From Taibaiella sp. (GTDB lineage Bacteria > Bacteroidota > Bacteroidia > Chitinophagales > Chitinophagaceae), in assembly GCA_014377675.1 (NCBI GenBank), contig JACMPD010000015.1, positions 1 through 33,658 on the forward strand: 33,658 nucleotides of DNA, written 5' to 3'. The translations under genes and the position numbers were made by a program. The notes under the pieces are model-generated. The model saw only the letters and a list, made by a program, of their open reading frames with translations, ran no database searches and had not been told where the DNA came from. Within the stretch, counting starts at the first letter, position 1. Every line of letters begins with the position of its first letter. Shown in pieces: positions 1 through 7,413 of the stretch.

Positions 1-192
1 AATGCGCAGAAACGCGCTATTCTAAATGTTGGTAATGGCAAAGTTTATGTAGATAATTCTGATCACATAAATCACATAAAATACACCAAGGACAATATAT
101 GTTTCATTAAGGTCTGCAACGGGTTAATATATAAAATAGACACACCTGAACCATTTGAAATCAAAGAATACATAGCAAGCAATATTAACTAA
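1..192 (+). CDS. C-terminal end of an unknown protein (partial)
   Basis: One reading frame is open from the first base of the window to a TAA at 190-192, giving 63 residues that end in EYIASNIN. The start lies upstream of the window. The visible part is polar with alternating hydrophobic residues (for example KVYVDNSDHINHIKY), which suggests a soluble beta-containing domain. I recognise no family. A small ORF and then a strong hairpin terminator follow on the same strand, which fits this being the last sizeable gene of a plus-strand transcript. The open frame, 63 codons without a stop in AT-rich DNA, supports a real gene, but function cannot be assigned. Confidence 0.5.
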   Translation, partial: NAQKRAILNVGNGKVYVDNSDHINHIKYTKDNICFIKVCNGLIYKIDTPEPFEIKEYIASNIN

Positions 193-235
193 TAATCACC
201 GTAGCTATTTTTACGTTACCGGGGGTGTTATCATA

Positions 236-397
236 GTGTTGTCAGCACCTTGTATATTTTTTGAGCCCGCCATAGCAGTCACACAAACAATGCCATACTA
301 CCCATATTTTAATGGGCATCAAGAAGCCGTATATGTTTTGTTTGCAATTGTTGTGGTAATATCATTTCTATATCGGGGCTTGGCATTATTGATATAA
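236..397 (+). CDS. possible tiny membrane protein
   Basis: A frame starting with GTG at 236 (53 aa) or ATG at 290 (35 aa) ends in TAA at 395-397. The C-terminal half is a clear hydrophobic helix (AVYVLFAIVVVISFLY) followed by Arg-Gly and more hydrophobic residues. The frame is also open and hydrophobic upstream of the GTG, back to a stop at 173-175, but has no ATG/GTG/TTG there. Its stop codon lies on the edge of the 396-430 terminator stem, the spacing expected for the last gene of a transcript. I know no family for it. It could also be non-coding trailer sequence of the upstream gene. Confidence 0.3.
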   Translation: MLSAPCIFFEPAIAVTQTMPYYPYFNGHQEAVYVLFAIVVVISFLYRGLALLI

Positions 398-430
398 AAC
401 AGGGTGCCCCGGTTAGAGGCACCCTGTTTT
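396..430. terminator. bidirectional hairpin terminator between convergent genes
   Basis: A perfect 13-bp stem pairs 396-408 (AAAACAGGGTGCC) with 418-430 (GGCACCCTGTTTT) around a 9-nt loop. The A-tract on the left and T-tract on the right make it work in both directions, for the plus-strand genes to the left and for nrdJ arriving on the minus strand. Confidence 0.9.
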
Positions 431-479
431 ATTATTGATAAATACCTGCCCTGTAAAAAGGGTGCTAATGAATCTTAAC

Positions 480-3400
480 TTAGCTGCAGCCTGTAGTAGT
501 ACCGCAGTTAGGGCACATATAGCAGGTACCGTTGCGCATGGTTATGTTGCCACAACTGCGGCAGGCAGGCGCATCAGCACTTGTTCCCATCAGCTTTTTA
601 AGGTCGGAGCTATTTTGAGCGGCAACAGCTACCGGTACCGGTACCGGTGCGGTAACAGACTTAGGTTTTGGTACCGTGGTTTGCGGTGCGGTTATTCTTA
701 CCTGCGAGAGTTCCTGCTGCCTGCGGTCTTCTATTTCCTGCTGGCGTGGTTTTTTCTCAGGGTCTGGTACATGTACCAGATCTTCCCGATCGAGGTACTC
801 ATATGCCAGCAAGCGGAATATATAATCAAGCACCGAGGTAGCGGATTTTATATTCGGGTGTTCCACCATACCAGACGGCTCAAAACGGGAGAAAATGAAC
901 TTATCTACATACTCTTCAAGCGGCACGCCATATTGCAGGCCAACAGATATAGCTATCGCAAAACTGTTGAGTAAACTGCGCATGGTAGCACCTTCCTTGG
1001 CCATATCAATAAATATTTCACCAAGAGTACCGTCATTATATTCACCAGTTCGCAGGAACATAGCCTGACCACCCACTTTACCCTTTATGGTATAGCCGCG
1101 TCGTTTGGCTGGTAGCTGTTTGCGTTCCACTATGCGGCTGAGTTCGCGCTTCAGCTGCGTATCAGGGCTTTCCTGCACGCGTCTGTTCACTTCTTCAAGC
1201 AGTTCCTCCACCGTAAGGCGGCTCATATCTACTATCTGCCCGTCATCAATGGTAACGGCTTCTTCCTTTACTTCGGTCTTTTTCTTGCTATCGCTTTTTG
1301 TACTGAGCGGCTGGCTCAGCTTAGAACCGTCACGGTAAAGCGCACAAGCTTTCAGGCCCAGTTTCCAGCTGAGGTAGTAACAATCTTTAATTTCGTCAAT
1401 AGTCGCCTCATTAGGCAGGTTGATGGTCTTTGAAATAGCACCACTGATAAAAGGCTGCACAGCACCCATCATCCGGATGTGGCCATGGGCGTGTATGAAA
1501 CGCTCGCCTTTTTTACCGCACTTATTAGCGCAGTCAAACACAGAAAGGTGCTCATTTTTAAGGAAAGGTGCTCCTTCGACAGTCATTGTGCCGCAGGCGT
1601 AGTCGTTGGCCGCGTTTATTTCATCATCACTAAAGCCCAGCTCATGCAGCAGGCTGAAATCAGTGGCGAAATATTGCTCGGGTGTAAAGCCCAGGCGTTG
1701 CAGGCAACTTTCGCCAAGCGTATATACATTAAATACAAATCCTGCTTCAAAAGCGCTTTCAACCGCAGTATCCAGCTTTTTAAGCTCATCAGCTATGAAT
1801 CCCTTTTCGCTTAGGCTTTGGTGGTTAATGAATGGGGCACCGGCAAAAGTGCCATGGCCTTTCGCGTATTTTACTATTGTATCTATTTCGTCAGCCCTGT
1901 ATCCCAATTTTTTCAGGGCCGCGGGTATGCTATGGTTGATGATTTTAAAATAACCGCCACCTGAAAGTTTTTTGAATTTTACCAGCGCGAAGTCTGGCTC
2001 CACGCCGGTGGTGTCGCAGTCCATTACAAGACCTATGGTGCCCGTAGGGGCTATCACGGTAGCCTGCGCATTTCGGTAGCCGTATTGCTCGCCCAGCTGC
2101 ACGGCCTCATCCCAGGCGCGGGTGGCTGCTTTAAGCAGATAATCGGGGCAATACTTGGCATTGATACCAACAGGCTTTATTTCTATTCCTTCGTAGGCAT
2201 CAGCGGCATCGTAGGCTGCCGCCCTGTGGTTGCGCATTACACGCAGCATGTGTTGTTTATTCTGTTCGTATTTAGAAAAGGCGCCCAGGCTTTTCGCCAT
2301 CTCTGCCGATGTTTTATAGGCTACACCATTCATAATGGCTGATATGGCACCTGCTATACCACGGGCTTCCTCACTGTCATAGGCTATACCGCTTACCATA
2401 AGCATAGAGCCGAGGTTAGCATAACCAAGGCCGAGTGTGCGGTAGTCATAACTTAGCTGCGCCACTTCCGGAGACGGGAACTGCGCCATGAGTACTGAAA
2501 TCTCCAGCACTACTGTCCACAGGCGCACCATGTATTCAAAACCCTGCACGTCAAACTTGCTCGTTTCTTCATTAAAGAAACGGCGCAGGTTAAGTGAGGC
2601 AAGGTTACAGGCTGTGTTATCAAGGAACATATACTCTGAGCATGGGTTAGATGCTCTTATGGAGCCGCCCTCAGGGCAGGTATGCCATTCGTTAATGGTG
2701 CTGTTGTACTGTGTACCAGGGTCAGCGCAGCGCCATGCGGCATAAGATATTTTCTCCCATAATTCTTTTGAAGGGATGCTTCTCATTGTTTTGCCGGTAC
2801 TGCGGGCCGTCATTTCCCAGTCTTCATTGTTTTCGAGGCACCGGAAGAAAGAGTTAGGAATACGTACTGAGTTATTGGAGTTCTGACCGGAAACAGTTTT
2901 GTAGGCTTCGCCTTCATAGTCTGAAGCATAACCAGCGGCTATAAGCGCCGCTACTTTTTTCTCTTCTTCTACTTTCCAGTCAATGAAGTTGATGATTTCA
3001 GGGTGGTCAAGGTCAAGGCAAACCATTTTAGCGGCCCTGCGGGTGGTGCCGCCACTTTTGATGGCACCTGCCGCCCTGTCCCCTATCCTTAGGAAGCTCA
3101 TGAGGCCACTTGATGTGCCGCCGCCGCTGAGCTTTTCGCCTTCCGCGCGGATATTGGAATAGTTAGTGCCTACGCCGGAGCCGTATTTGAAAATACGTGC
3201 TTCACGCACCCAAAGATCCATAATGCCGCCTTCATTCACCAGGTCATCATCAACACTAAGTATAAAGCAGGCGTGCGGCTGCGGGTGTTCATATGCGTTT
3301 GTTGAGCGCTCCAGTTTACCGGTAGCACCATCAACATAGTAGTGCCCTTGTGGCTTGCCTTCTATGCCGTAGCTGCTATAGAGGCCCGTGTTGAACCACT

Positions 3401-3806
3401 GCGGGGAGTTAGGCGCACAGCTTTGTAATAATATGCTATAAATAAGCTCATCATAAAATACCTGTGCATCATGTGCGGAAGCGAAGTAGTTATACTTCTC
3501 CCCCCATTGGCGCCAGCAGTCAGCCAGGCGGTGAGCTACTTGCTTTACTGATGTTTCGTGGCCCGTAGTACCATCGGGTTGTGGCACGCCGGCTTTGCGG
3601 AAATATTTCTGGGCTAAAATATCGGTGGCTATCTGTGACCAATGGCTTGGAACTTCCACATTGGTCATTTCAAATACCTTTTCACCATTCGGGTTACGGA
3701 TAACCGATGTACGGTAGTCGTAGTCAAACATGTCAAATGCATTCACTCCTTCTTTAGTATATTGCCGGGTAAACGGTAGTCCTTTATTATCAGCTGTTGT
3801 ACTCAT
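480..3806 (-). CDS. nrdJ: vitamin B12-dependent ribonucleotide reductase (class II, NrdJ)
   Basis: This enzyme reduces ribonucleotides to deoxyribonucleotides in the cytoplasm, using adenosylcobalamin to make the catalytic thiyl radical, so it works with or without oxygen. The 1108-aa protein shows the class II signature NPCSE at residues 387-391, with Cys389 the expected radical cysteine and Asn387/Glu391 its partners. Cys180 (in PHAC) and Cys400 (in NTAC) are the likely redox pair; the spacing of 11 from Cys389 to Cys400 matches the family. The PTGTIGLVMDCDTTG segment near residue 587 is typical of long NrdJ proteins. The C-terminus carries a CxxC-x(n)-CxxC zinc-ribbon-like module ending in GCS, thought to deliver reducing equivalents. 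The ATG at 3806 starts MSTTADNKG. It is transcribed alone and ends at the 396-430 terminator. I found no clear NrdR box or cobalamin riboswitch upstream. Confidence 0.96.
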   Translation of the reverse strand: MSTTADNKGLPFTRQYTKEGVNAFDMFDYDYRTSVIRNPNGEKVFEMTNVEVPSHWSQIATDILAQKYFRKAGVPQPDGTTGHETSVKQVAHRLADCWRQWGEKYNYFASAHDAQVFYDELIYSILLQSCAPNSPQWFNTGLYSSYGIEGKPQGHYYVDGATGKLERSTNAYEHPQPHACFILSVDDDLVNEGGIMDLWVREARIFKYGSGVGTNYSNIRAEGEKLSGGGTSSGLMSFLRIGDRAAGAIKSGGTTRRAAKMVCLDLDHPEIINFIDWKVEEEKKVAALIAAGYASDYEGEAYKTVSGQNSNNSVRIPNSFFRCLENNEDWEMTARSTGKTMRSIPSKELWEKISYAAWRCADPGTQYNSTINEWHTCPEGGSIRASNPCSEYMFLDNTACNLASLNLRRFFNEETSKFDVQGFEYMVRLWTVVLEISVLMAQFPSPEVAQLSYDYRTLGLGYANLGSMLMVSGIAYDSEEARGIAGAISAIMNGVAYKTSAEMAKSLGAFSKYEQNKQHMLRVMRNHRAAAYDAADAYEGIEIKPVGINAKYCPDYLLKAATRAWDEAVQLGEQYGYRNAQATVIAPTGTIGLVMDCDTTGVEPDFALVKFKKLSGGGYFKIINHSIPAALKKLGYRADEIDTIVKYAKGHGTFAGAPFINHQSLSEKGFIADELKKLDTAVESAFEAGFVFNVYTLGESCLQRLGFTPEQYFATDFSLLHELGFSDDEINAANDYACGTMTVEGAPFLKNEHLSVFDCANKCGKKGERFIHAHGHIRMMGAVQPFISGAISKTINLPNEATIDEIKDCYYLSWKLGLKACALYRDGSKLSQPLSTKSDSKKKTEVKEEAVTIDDGQIVDMSRLTVEELLEEVNRRVQESPDTQLKRELSRIVERKQLPAKRRGYTIKGKVGGQAMFLRTGEYNDGTLGEIFIDMAKEGATMRSLLNSFAIAISVGLQYGVPLEEYVDKFIFSRFEPSGMVEHPNIKSATSVLDYIFRLLAYEYLDREDLVHVPDPEKKPRQQEIEDRRQQELSQVRITAPQTTVPKPKSVTAPVPVPVAVAAQNSSDLKKLMGTSADAPACRSCGNITMRNGTCYMCPNCGTTTGCS

Positions 3807-4289
3807 AGATTGAAAATTTTATTTATCAGGGATCGCTTTCCTTTAGCGCGACAGCTAAATTACCACAAATCAACCCCTCAGACGGTAAAAAGAAATTAAC
3901 CGCCTGTGGATAACCCGCGAAATGCAGGCGGGTAAAAGAAAATTTTTATTTTCATTATGCATTTGCACAATGGTTGGCATGGTACATGCAATTGTGGTTA
4001 AAAGCTAATATATTTGAAAATAAAAAACGTAAACATAGCCGGAGATACCGAGCCCATTGTAAAAGACGTGATTAAAGAGGTATTGTTACAGTGCATTGAT
4101 TTCGTTTTCGCTGAGGCCAGTAGTGCTCATAATAATATCACCTAACATACCATGCAGTTTTTATAGATGCGTCAATTATGCATGGAAATTAACCGGCCCC
4201 TAAAAGACGATCAGAAACCAAAATCATTTACAAATTTTGACGGAGTACTTTTAACAGCATACAAATAAATCTTCCAGATTTATCTAAAT
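3807..4289. other. intergenic stretch without a convincing gene
   Basis: This 483-bp stretch separates nrdJ from the small minus-strand pair. It contains only weak coding signals: a TTG-initiated frame at 4014-4145 (43 codons; reads KIKNVNIAGDTEPIVKDVIK and onward) and an ATG frame at 4167-4268 (33 codons), neither recognisable. A spaced inverted repeat, CACAAT at 3966-3971 and ATTGTG at 3991-3996, lies about 160 bp upstream of the nrdJ start and could be an operator, but the arms are short. No cobalamin-riboswitch-like architecture was recognised. Confidence 0.5.
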
Positions 4290-4314
4290 AAAAAAGGCGC
4301 TCAATTGAACGCCT
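4290..4314 (-). terminator. terminator of the small minus-strand pair
   Basis: On the minus strand AGGCG (complement of 4310-4314) pairs with CGCCT (complement of 4295-4299). The loop holds the self-complementary TCAATTGA (4301-4308), which can extend the stem past one mismatch. The A-run at 4290-4295 becomes the U-tract. It sits just downstream of the stop at 4336. Confidence 0.75.
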
Positions 4315-4335
4315 GAAATTTTTATGATTAGAAAT

Positions 4336-4494
4336 TTACGATTTTGCTACTTCAATATTCTTCAAATACTGTTTAGCTTCTTCCAGTTTTTCCGGAAATA
4401 AAACCCTGTTCTTTAGTTTAGCTGCTACAAAAGATAGCAGAGCCTTCTGTGGCTCCTTTACCAATTTTTGGGCGTTAGTTTCTTTAGTTTTCAT
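4336..4494 (-). CDS. small hypothetical protein
   Basis: The protein is 52 residues if it starts at the ATG at 4494 (MKTKETNAQKLVKEPQ), and is Lys/Glu/Leu-rich and probably helical. The frame is open further upstream to 4572, but those codons lie wholly inside the preceding gene. The 4494 start overlaps the end of that gene by 11 bp (4484-4494), a spacing that suggests translational coupling. A terminator follows at once. No family is recognised. Its pairing with a DUF6934-like gene suggests that the two act together, which is inference. Confidence 0.45.
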   Translation of the reverse strand: MKTKETNAQKLVKEPQKALLSFVAAKLKNRVLFPEKLEEAKQYLKNIEVAKS

Positions 4495-4999
4495 GAAAAG
4501 GTACTCTTTTATTACAAAATACGGAATCATATTCTTTTCCTCTCTCATAATGATATAATAAAATAGCGCCATTACGCATCTTCATTCCACCTAGAAATTC
4601 GTAATCTTTTATTAAATCATCGTAATTCTTATTAACATAATACCTGTATGTACTAATTCTTCTACCCGCATTTTTGCAATTTTCTTTACACTTTTTAGTA
4701 CACTGTCTCCTGCAATTGCTGATAAATTCCTCACTATTATCACTTCCCTGCACCATAATGGTAGCGCGGGGGTAGTTTTCAAAAAAAGCGGGTATTGTAC
4801 TTACTACAGTATTAAACACAGCATAATGGTCGTCATTATTGGTATTTACCTTGTCATTTAAGGTTGTAGTTTCCATATCATAATCTCCAAATGCTAAATT
4901 AAATAGGTGGTCTTCATAATAGGGTTGAATGTATTGGTATTCTATCGCTTTAATCACATCAGCTTTACTACTACTTACGAAAAGGTATTTTGCCGACAC
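4484..4999 (-). CDS. DUF6934-like protein, probably 5'-truncated by an in-frame stop
   Basis: From a GTG at 4999 the frame gives 171 aa. The segment HLFNLAFGDYDMETTTLND, a following TVVSTIPAFFENYPRATIMVQGS stretch and the tandem NN/DD region resemble the Bacteroidota family DUF6934 (function unknown, often beside small genes and toxin-antitoxin loci); this match is from memory. The same frame continues upstream: an ATG at 5047 begins MAKYDNIYQTE, then a TAG at 5012-5014, then YVDEVSAKYLF. The original start was therefore probably 5047, and a single nonsense codon (codon 12) now separates it from the rest, leaving GTG 4999 as a fallback start. A cysteine-rich patch (CRRQCTKKCKENC) at about residues 96-108 is unusual. 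It overlaps the downstream small gene by 11 bp. Confidence 0.6.
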   Translation of the reverse strand: MSAKYLFVSSSKADVIKAIEYQYIQPYYEDHLFNLAFGDYDMETTTLNDKVNTNNDDHYAVFNTVVSTIPAFFENYPRATIMVQGSDNSEEFISNCRRQCTKKCKENCKNAGRRISTYRYYVNKNYDDLIKDYEFLGGMKMRNGAILLYHYERGKEYDSVFCNKRVPFHEN

Positions 5000-5171
5000 T
5001 TCGTCTACATACTACTCAGTTTGATAAATGTTATCGTATTTTGCCATTTTGAAAACCGCAAATATAGTCTGTCTATAACGTTTGATTTTAGTGAATGCTC
5101 AAACTAATTTCAAAACTGAACGGCACTGCACCCCAATATTTCATTGTATCAAATACCTCCTTAAACTTTGC

Positions 5172-5179
5172 TATTTTTG
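5172..5179 (+). promoter_or_regulatory. -7 promoter element for the WG-repeat gene
   Basis: TATTTTTG matches the Bacteroidota -7 consensus TAnnTTTG and lies 29 bp before the ATG at 5209. No good -33 TTTG is seen at the usual spacing. It supports the 5209 start over an upstream in-frame ATG at 5095. Confidence 0.5.
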
Positions 5180-5208
5180 CAACCGGATTCACAATTAAGA
5201 GCAATACT

Positions 5209-6063
5209 ATGGAAGATAAGAAAGCCACAATAATAGACCTTTCGGCTATGGCGGCAAAAGAGGATAATAACGAGGTGCTGATACCTTACCGCAAAGGAAT
5301 GGCATGGGGTTACTGCAATGAAAAGAAAGAAGAAGTTATTGACTATGTTTATGAAAGTGCAGACCCATTTAGCGAAGGGCTGGCCGTAGTGAGAATGGAA
5401 GAAAAATGCGGCTATATAGATAAAAATGATAAGCTCGTTATTCCTTATCGCTATGACTATGCGCTGCCATTTAAGGAAGGTCTTGCCCCGGTGGAAAAGA
5501 AAGACAGGTATGGATATATTAATAAATCGGGTAACGAGGTAATACCTTTCAGATTTAATGACGCTGAAAACTTTATTGATGGCCTGGCTATAGTGGAAAT
5601 AAGGGATAAGTGGGGTTTTATTGATAAGCAGGGCGATGTGGTAATACCGTGCAAGTTTGATATGGTAGCTCCCTTTATTGATGGCGTAGCCTTTGTGGAA
5701 CTAAACGGAGAGACAAAATTTATTGATAAAACCGGCAAATTCGTTGATGCACCCGGAGACGATGTTTATTATGACGGCCTCACCATGGATATATCAGAAG
5801 ATGGAGAAAAGGTTGGGTTTAAAGACCGCGATGGCAAACAGGTGGTACCGCAGATCTATGACGCGGCCATGGACTTTTCAGAAGGTATGGCGGCAGTATG
5901 CATTGACGGTAAATGGGGCTATATAAATACGGAAGGCACCCTGGTAGTGCCTTGTATTTATGATGATTATATTGATGACTTCTGTGATGGGCTGGTGCTG
6001 GTAGAACTCAAAGACGATTTTGGCTATATAGATAAAAACGGGGTGCAGTACTGGGAAGATTAA
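5209..6063 (+). CDS. WG-repeat protein
   Basis: The 284-aa protein is built almost entirely of about seven 35-45 residue WG repeats with the pattern Gly-Tyr/Phe-Ile-(Asp/Asn)-Lys-x-Gly-x-x-Val-(Ile/Val)-Pro, followed by a Phe-x-(Glu/Asp)-Gly-(Leu/Met/Val)-Ala segment. Examples are WGFIDKQGDVVIP and WGYINTEGTLVVP. The family forms beta-rich repeat folds, and its molecular role is not established. No signal peptide is seen with the chosen start. An upstream ATG at 5095 is in frame, but the promoter-like element at 5172-5179 lies inside that extension, so 5209 (MEDKKATIIDL) is preferred. One repeat, near residues 160-205, is degenerate and lacks the Trp-Gly core. A strong terminator follows. Confidence 0.88.
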   Translation: MEDKKATIIDLSAMAAKEDNNEVLIPYRKGMAWGYCNEKKEEVIDYVYESADPFSEGLAVVRMEEKCGYIDKNDKLVIPYRYDYALPFKEGLAPVEKKDRYGYINKSGNEVIPFRFNDAENFIDGLAIVEIRDKWGFIDKQGDVVIPCKFDMVAPFIDGVAFVELNGETKFIDKTGKFVDAPGDDVYYDGLTMDISEDGEKVGFKDRDGKQVVPQIYDAAMDFSEGMAAVCIDGKWGYINTEGTLVVPCIYDDYIDDFCDGLVLVELKDDFGYIDKNGVQYWED

Positions 6064-6084
6064 GTACTTTATATTTTAAGAAAG

Positions 6085-6120
6085 AAGCGCTTGCCGGGTA
6101 CTGCCGGGCAGCGCTTTTTT
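6085..6120 (+). terminator. rho-independent terminator after the WG-repeat gene
   Basis: AAGCGCT at 6085-6091 pairs with AGCGCTT at 6110-6116. TGCC (6092-6095) and GGCA (6107-6110) extend the stem with a one-base offset. A run of six T ends at 6120. Confidence 0.88.
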
Positions 6121-6198
6121 ATTAGTGAACAGGTTAACAAGAAATGCGGAGCGATTTTTGCTTACTTTTATAGCGCAACGATACTTTAATATATAATA

Positions 6199-6672
6199 AT
6201 GAAGAAACTGCTGTTGATAGCCGCTATGGCTCTGCCCCTGCTGGTAAACGCACAAATAAAAAATGTGAGCGAAATGATAACTCTCGGCGCCAGCACCTTT
6301 AACCAGGTTAGCGAGAAACTGACCAAGGGCAGCTGGAAGAAATATGAAGAGGGCAAAACTGATACCCAGAACTACGTGCGGTTCATACCTGTAAATATGA
6401 CAGCTGAGAACGCCGGAGATAACATAATGTGTTTTTATCAAAAGAAGGAAAAGCCGGTTATTTACCTTGTGTTGCAGACTATGACCAAAAAAACACCTGA
6501 TAAGCTATTAGCTGAAGCTAAAAAGCAGGGCTTTAAGTTTATGGCAAAAGAAAACTCGAACGGGCAGAAAAAAGATATTTATTCTAACGGCAAGTGCAAT
6601 ATTTCGGTTGTTGAAGGCCGGCAACGGCCCGGCGAGCCTTTGATCTATCTTTTTGGGGTTAAGTATCCGTAG
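6199..6672 (+). CDS. small secreted protein of unknown function
   Basis: The 157-aa protein begins with a clear Sec signal peptide (MKKLLLIAAMALPLLVNAQ), with likely cleavage after NAQ or the preceding Ala. The mature part is Lys-rich and contains MTKKTPDKLLAEAKKQGFKF and a beta-rich end (IYLFGVKYP). No lipobox is present, so a soluble periplasmic protein is likely. I do not recognise the family. It is a single gene with a terminator on each side (6085-6120 and 6681-6705), so it has its own promoter. A TACTTTTA at 6163-6170, one base off the -7 consensus, is a candidate. Confidence 0.75.
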   Translation: MKKLLLIAAMALPLLVNAQIKNVSEMITLGASTFNQVSEKLTKGSWKKYEEGKTDTQNYVRFIPVNMTAENAGDNIMCFYQKKEKPVIYLVLQTMTKKTPDKLLAEAKKQGFKFMAKENSNGQKKDIYSNGKCNISVVEGRQRPGEPLIYLFGVKYP

Positions 6673-6680
6673 GGTGCATT

Positions 6681-6705
6681 GCCGCCTTTCAGGCGGCGTT
6701 TTTTT
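6681..6705 (+). terminator. rho-independent terminator
   Basis: GCCGCCT (6681-6687) and AGGCGGC (6691-6697) form a perfect 7-bp stem with a 3-nt loop, followed by G and seven T. Confidence 0.92.
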
Positions 6706-6729
6706 CTACTTTCAAAGGCTTTTTCACAA

Positions 6730-6758
6730 GTGTAACGATGGCTTTCCCATCGTTACAC
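6730..6758. repeat. perfect 12-bp inverted repeat
   Basis: GTGTAACGATGG (6730-6741) and CCATCGTTACAC (6747-6758) are exact reverse complements around CTTTC. No T-tract follows, so it is not a simple terminator; a protein-binding palindrome, a remnant element or an RNA hairpin are alternatives. Confidence 0.7.
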
Positions 6759-6992
6759 AAGCCCAACCTTCACTTTAGGTACAACCTTATTTATGGTTTG
6801 GCTGGTATTTGATTGACTATTCTTTACCTAATGGCCGCCTATTTTATTTGTTGTCCTAAAATCCCAAATTATTTTCCTCCCCTCACATCCGTGTTTTCCT
6901 TTTATGCGTAGATATGCATACGGGTTGATGATTTTAAAACTAGCATTTACCTGTATTTCCTAATCATTTGTTAACGAAAATAACCGCTTTTT
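6759..6992. other. AT-rich intergenic DNA, no gene seen
   Basis: No frame on either strand has a convincing start, length or family match here. The stretch lies directly upstream of the LytTR-like repeats and may hold further regulatory sequence that I cannot identify. Confidence 0.5.
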
Positions 6993-7062
6993 ACCGTTCG
7001 TGAAGTTTTACGACCGTTCGTGAAGTTTATTTGGCAACGGAAGGAGGGCGGCGGTATATTAC
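6993..7062 (+). promoter_or_regulatory. LytTR-like direct repeat next to a promoter-like sequence
   Basis: ACCGTTCGTGAAGTTT occurs twice, at 6993-7008 and 7013-7028, with a 20-bp period. Each copy starts with ACCGTTCGT, which fits the LytTR-family half-site consensus [TA][AC][CA]GTTN[AG][TG]. LytTR response regulators bind such direct repeats about two helical turns apart, usually just upstream of the promoter. Directly after the second copy come TTTG (7030-7033) and, 21 bp on, TATATTAC (7055-7062), which resemble the Bacteroidota -33/-7 pair (TTTG, TAnnTTTG; the -7 is imperfect). The expected start of transcription is near 7067-7069. The 20-bp period is slightly shorter than the usual 21-23. 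No LytTR regulator gene is visible in the window. Confidence 0.55.
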
Positions 7063-7067
7063 ATCAT

Positions 7068-7189
7068 ATTTCAGCATCAGGGTAGTGAAACAGAACAGGT
7101 GTGGATGCTGAAATTATCAAAGCTCTTAACAAAAAAAAACAAAAAATATTAGTATCCATTTGTAAGAGGCGCAATTACAGCCTCTTACA
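7068..7189 (+). ncRNA. candidate structured small RNA or small-peptide transcript
   Basis: An 11-bp perfect stem pairs 7068-7078 (ATTTCAGCATC) with 7104-7114 (GATGCTGAAAT) and begins at the transcription start predicted from the promoter just upstream. A second perfect stem, TGTAAGAGGC (7161-7170) with GCCTCTTACA (7180-7189), could end the transcript, although it lacks an immediate long U-tract. Between them a 15-codon ORF runs from ATG 7105 to TAG 7152 (MLKLSKLLTKKNKKY, cationic); its start codon lies in the right arm of the first stem. The transcript may be a regulatory RNA, a peptide mRNA with a masked start, or neither. No known RNA family is recognised. Confidence 0.3.
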
Positions 7190-7288
7190 TTTGGTGAACA
7201 AAACAATTTTTTTAAAAATACTTGTTTTTTAAATGACAAAAGGGCTATGCTGTATTTAATCTTGCGGCACTAAAAAAACTTTAAAACT

Positions 7289-7375
7289 ATGTTACTCTAT
7301 CTGTTGTATCTGGTTTGTATCATTTATTATGAAGGGTTCAAAAGACACAACCCACACGCCAGAAACGGCTTCTGA
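7289..7375 (+). CDS. possible 28-aa membrane peptide
   Basis: ATG at 7289 to TGA at 7373-7375 encodes 28 residues. The first half is a hydrophobic helix (MLLYLLYLVCIIYY) and the tail is short and basic (EGFKRHNPHARNGF), a layout common in small membrane proteins. It is followed 39 bp later by a strong terminator, so a transcript does end here. It lacks a Shine-Dalgarno site, like most genes in this window. It is too short for statistical support; conservation in relatives would decide. Confidence 0.3.
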   Translation: MLLYLLYLVCIIYYEGFKRHNPHARNGF

Positions 7376-7413
7376 AAACATATTCTAAATACAAAATAGC
7401 AGTATATAAAAAT

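Noticed and set aside
435-974. 179-codon plus-strand frame opposite nrdJ
   Set aside because: It lies over the conserved 3' end of nrdJ, has no TAnnTTTG element and its composition is that of an antisense shadow.
5095-5208. N-terminal extension of the WG-repeat protein
   Set aside because: It would place a promoter-like element inside the coding region, and the extension has no family similarity.
6993-7028. CRISPR-like repeat-spacer unit
   Set aside because: There are only two copies, with a 4-bp spacer and no array; the period and half-site fit a regulator site instead.
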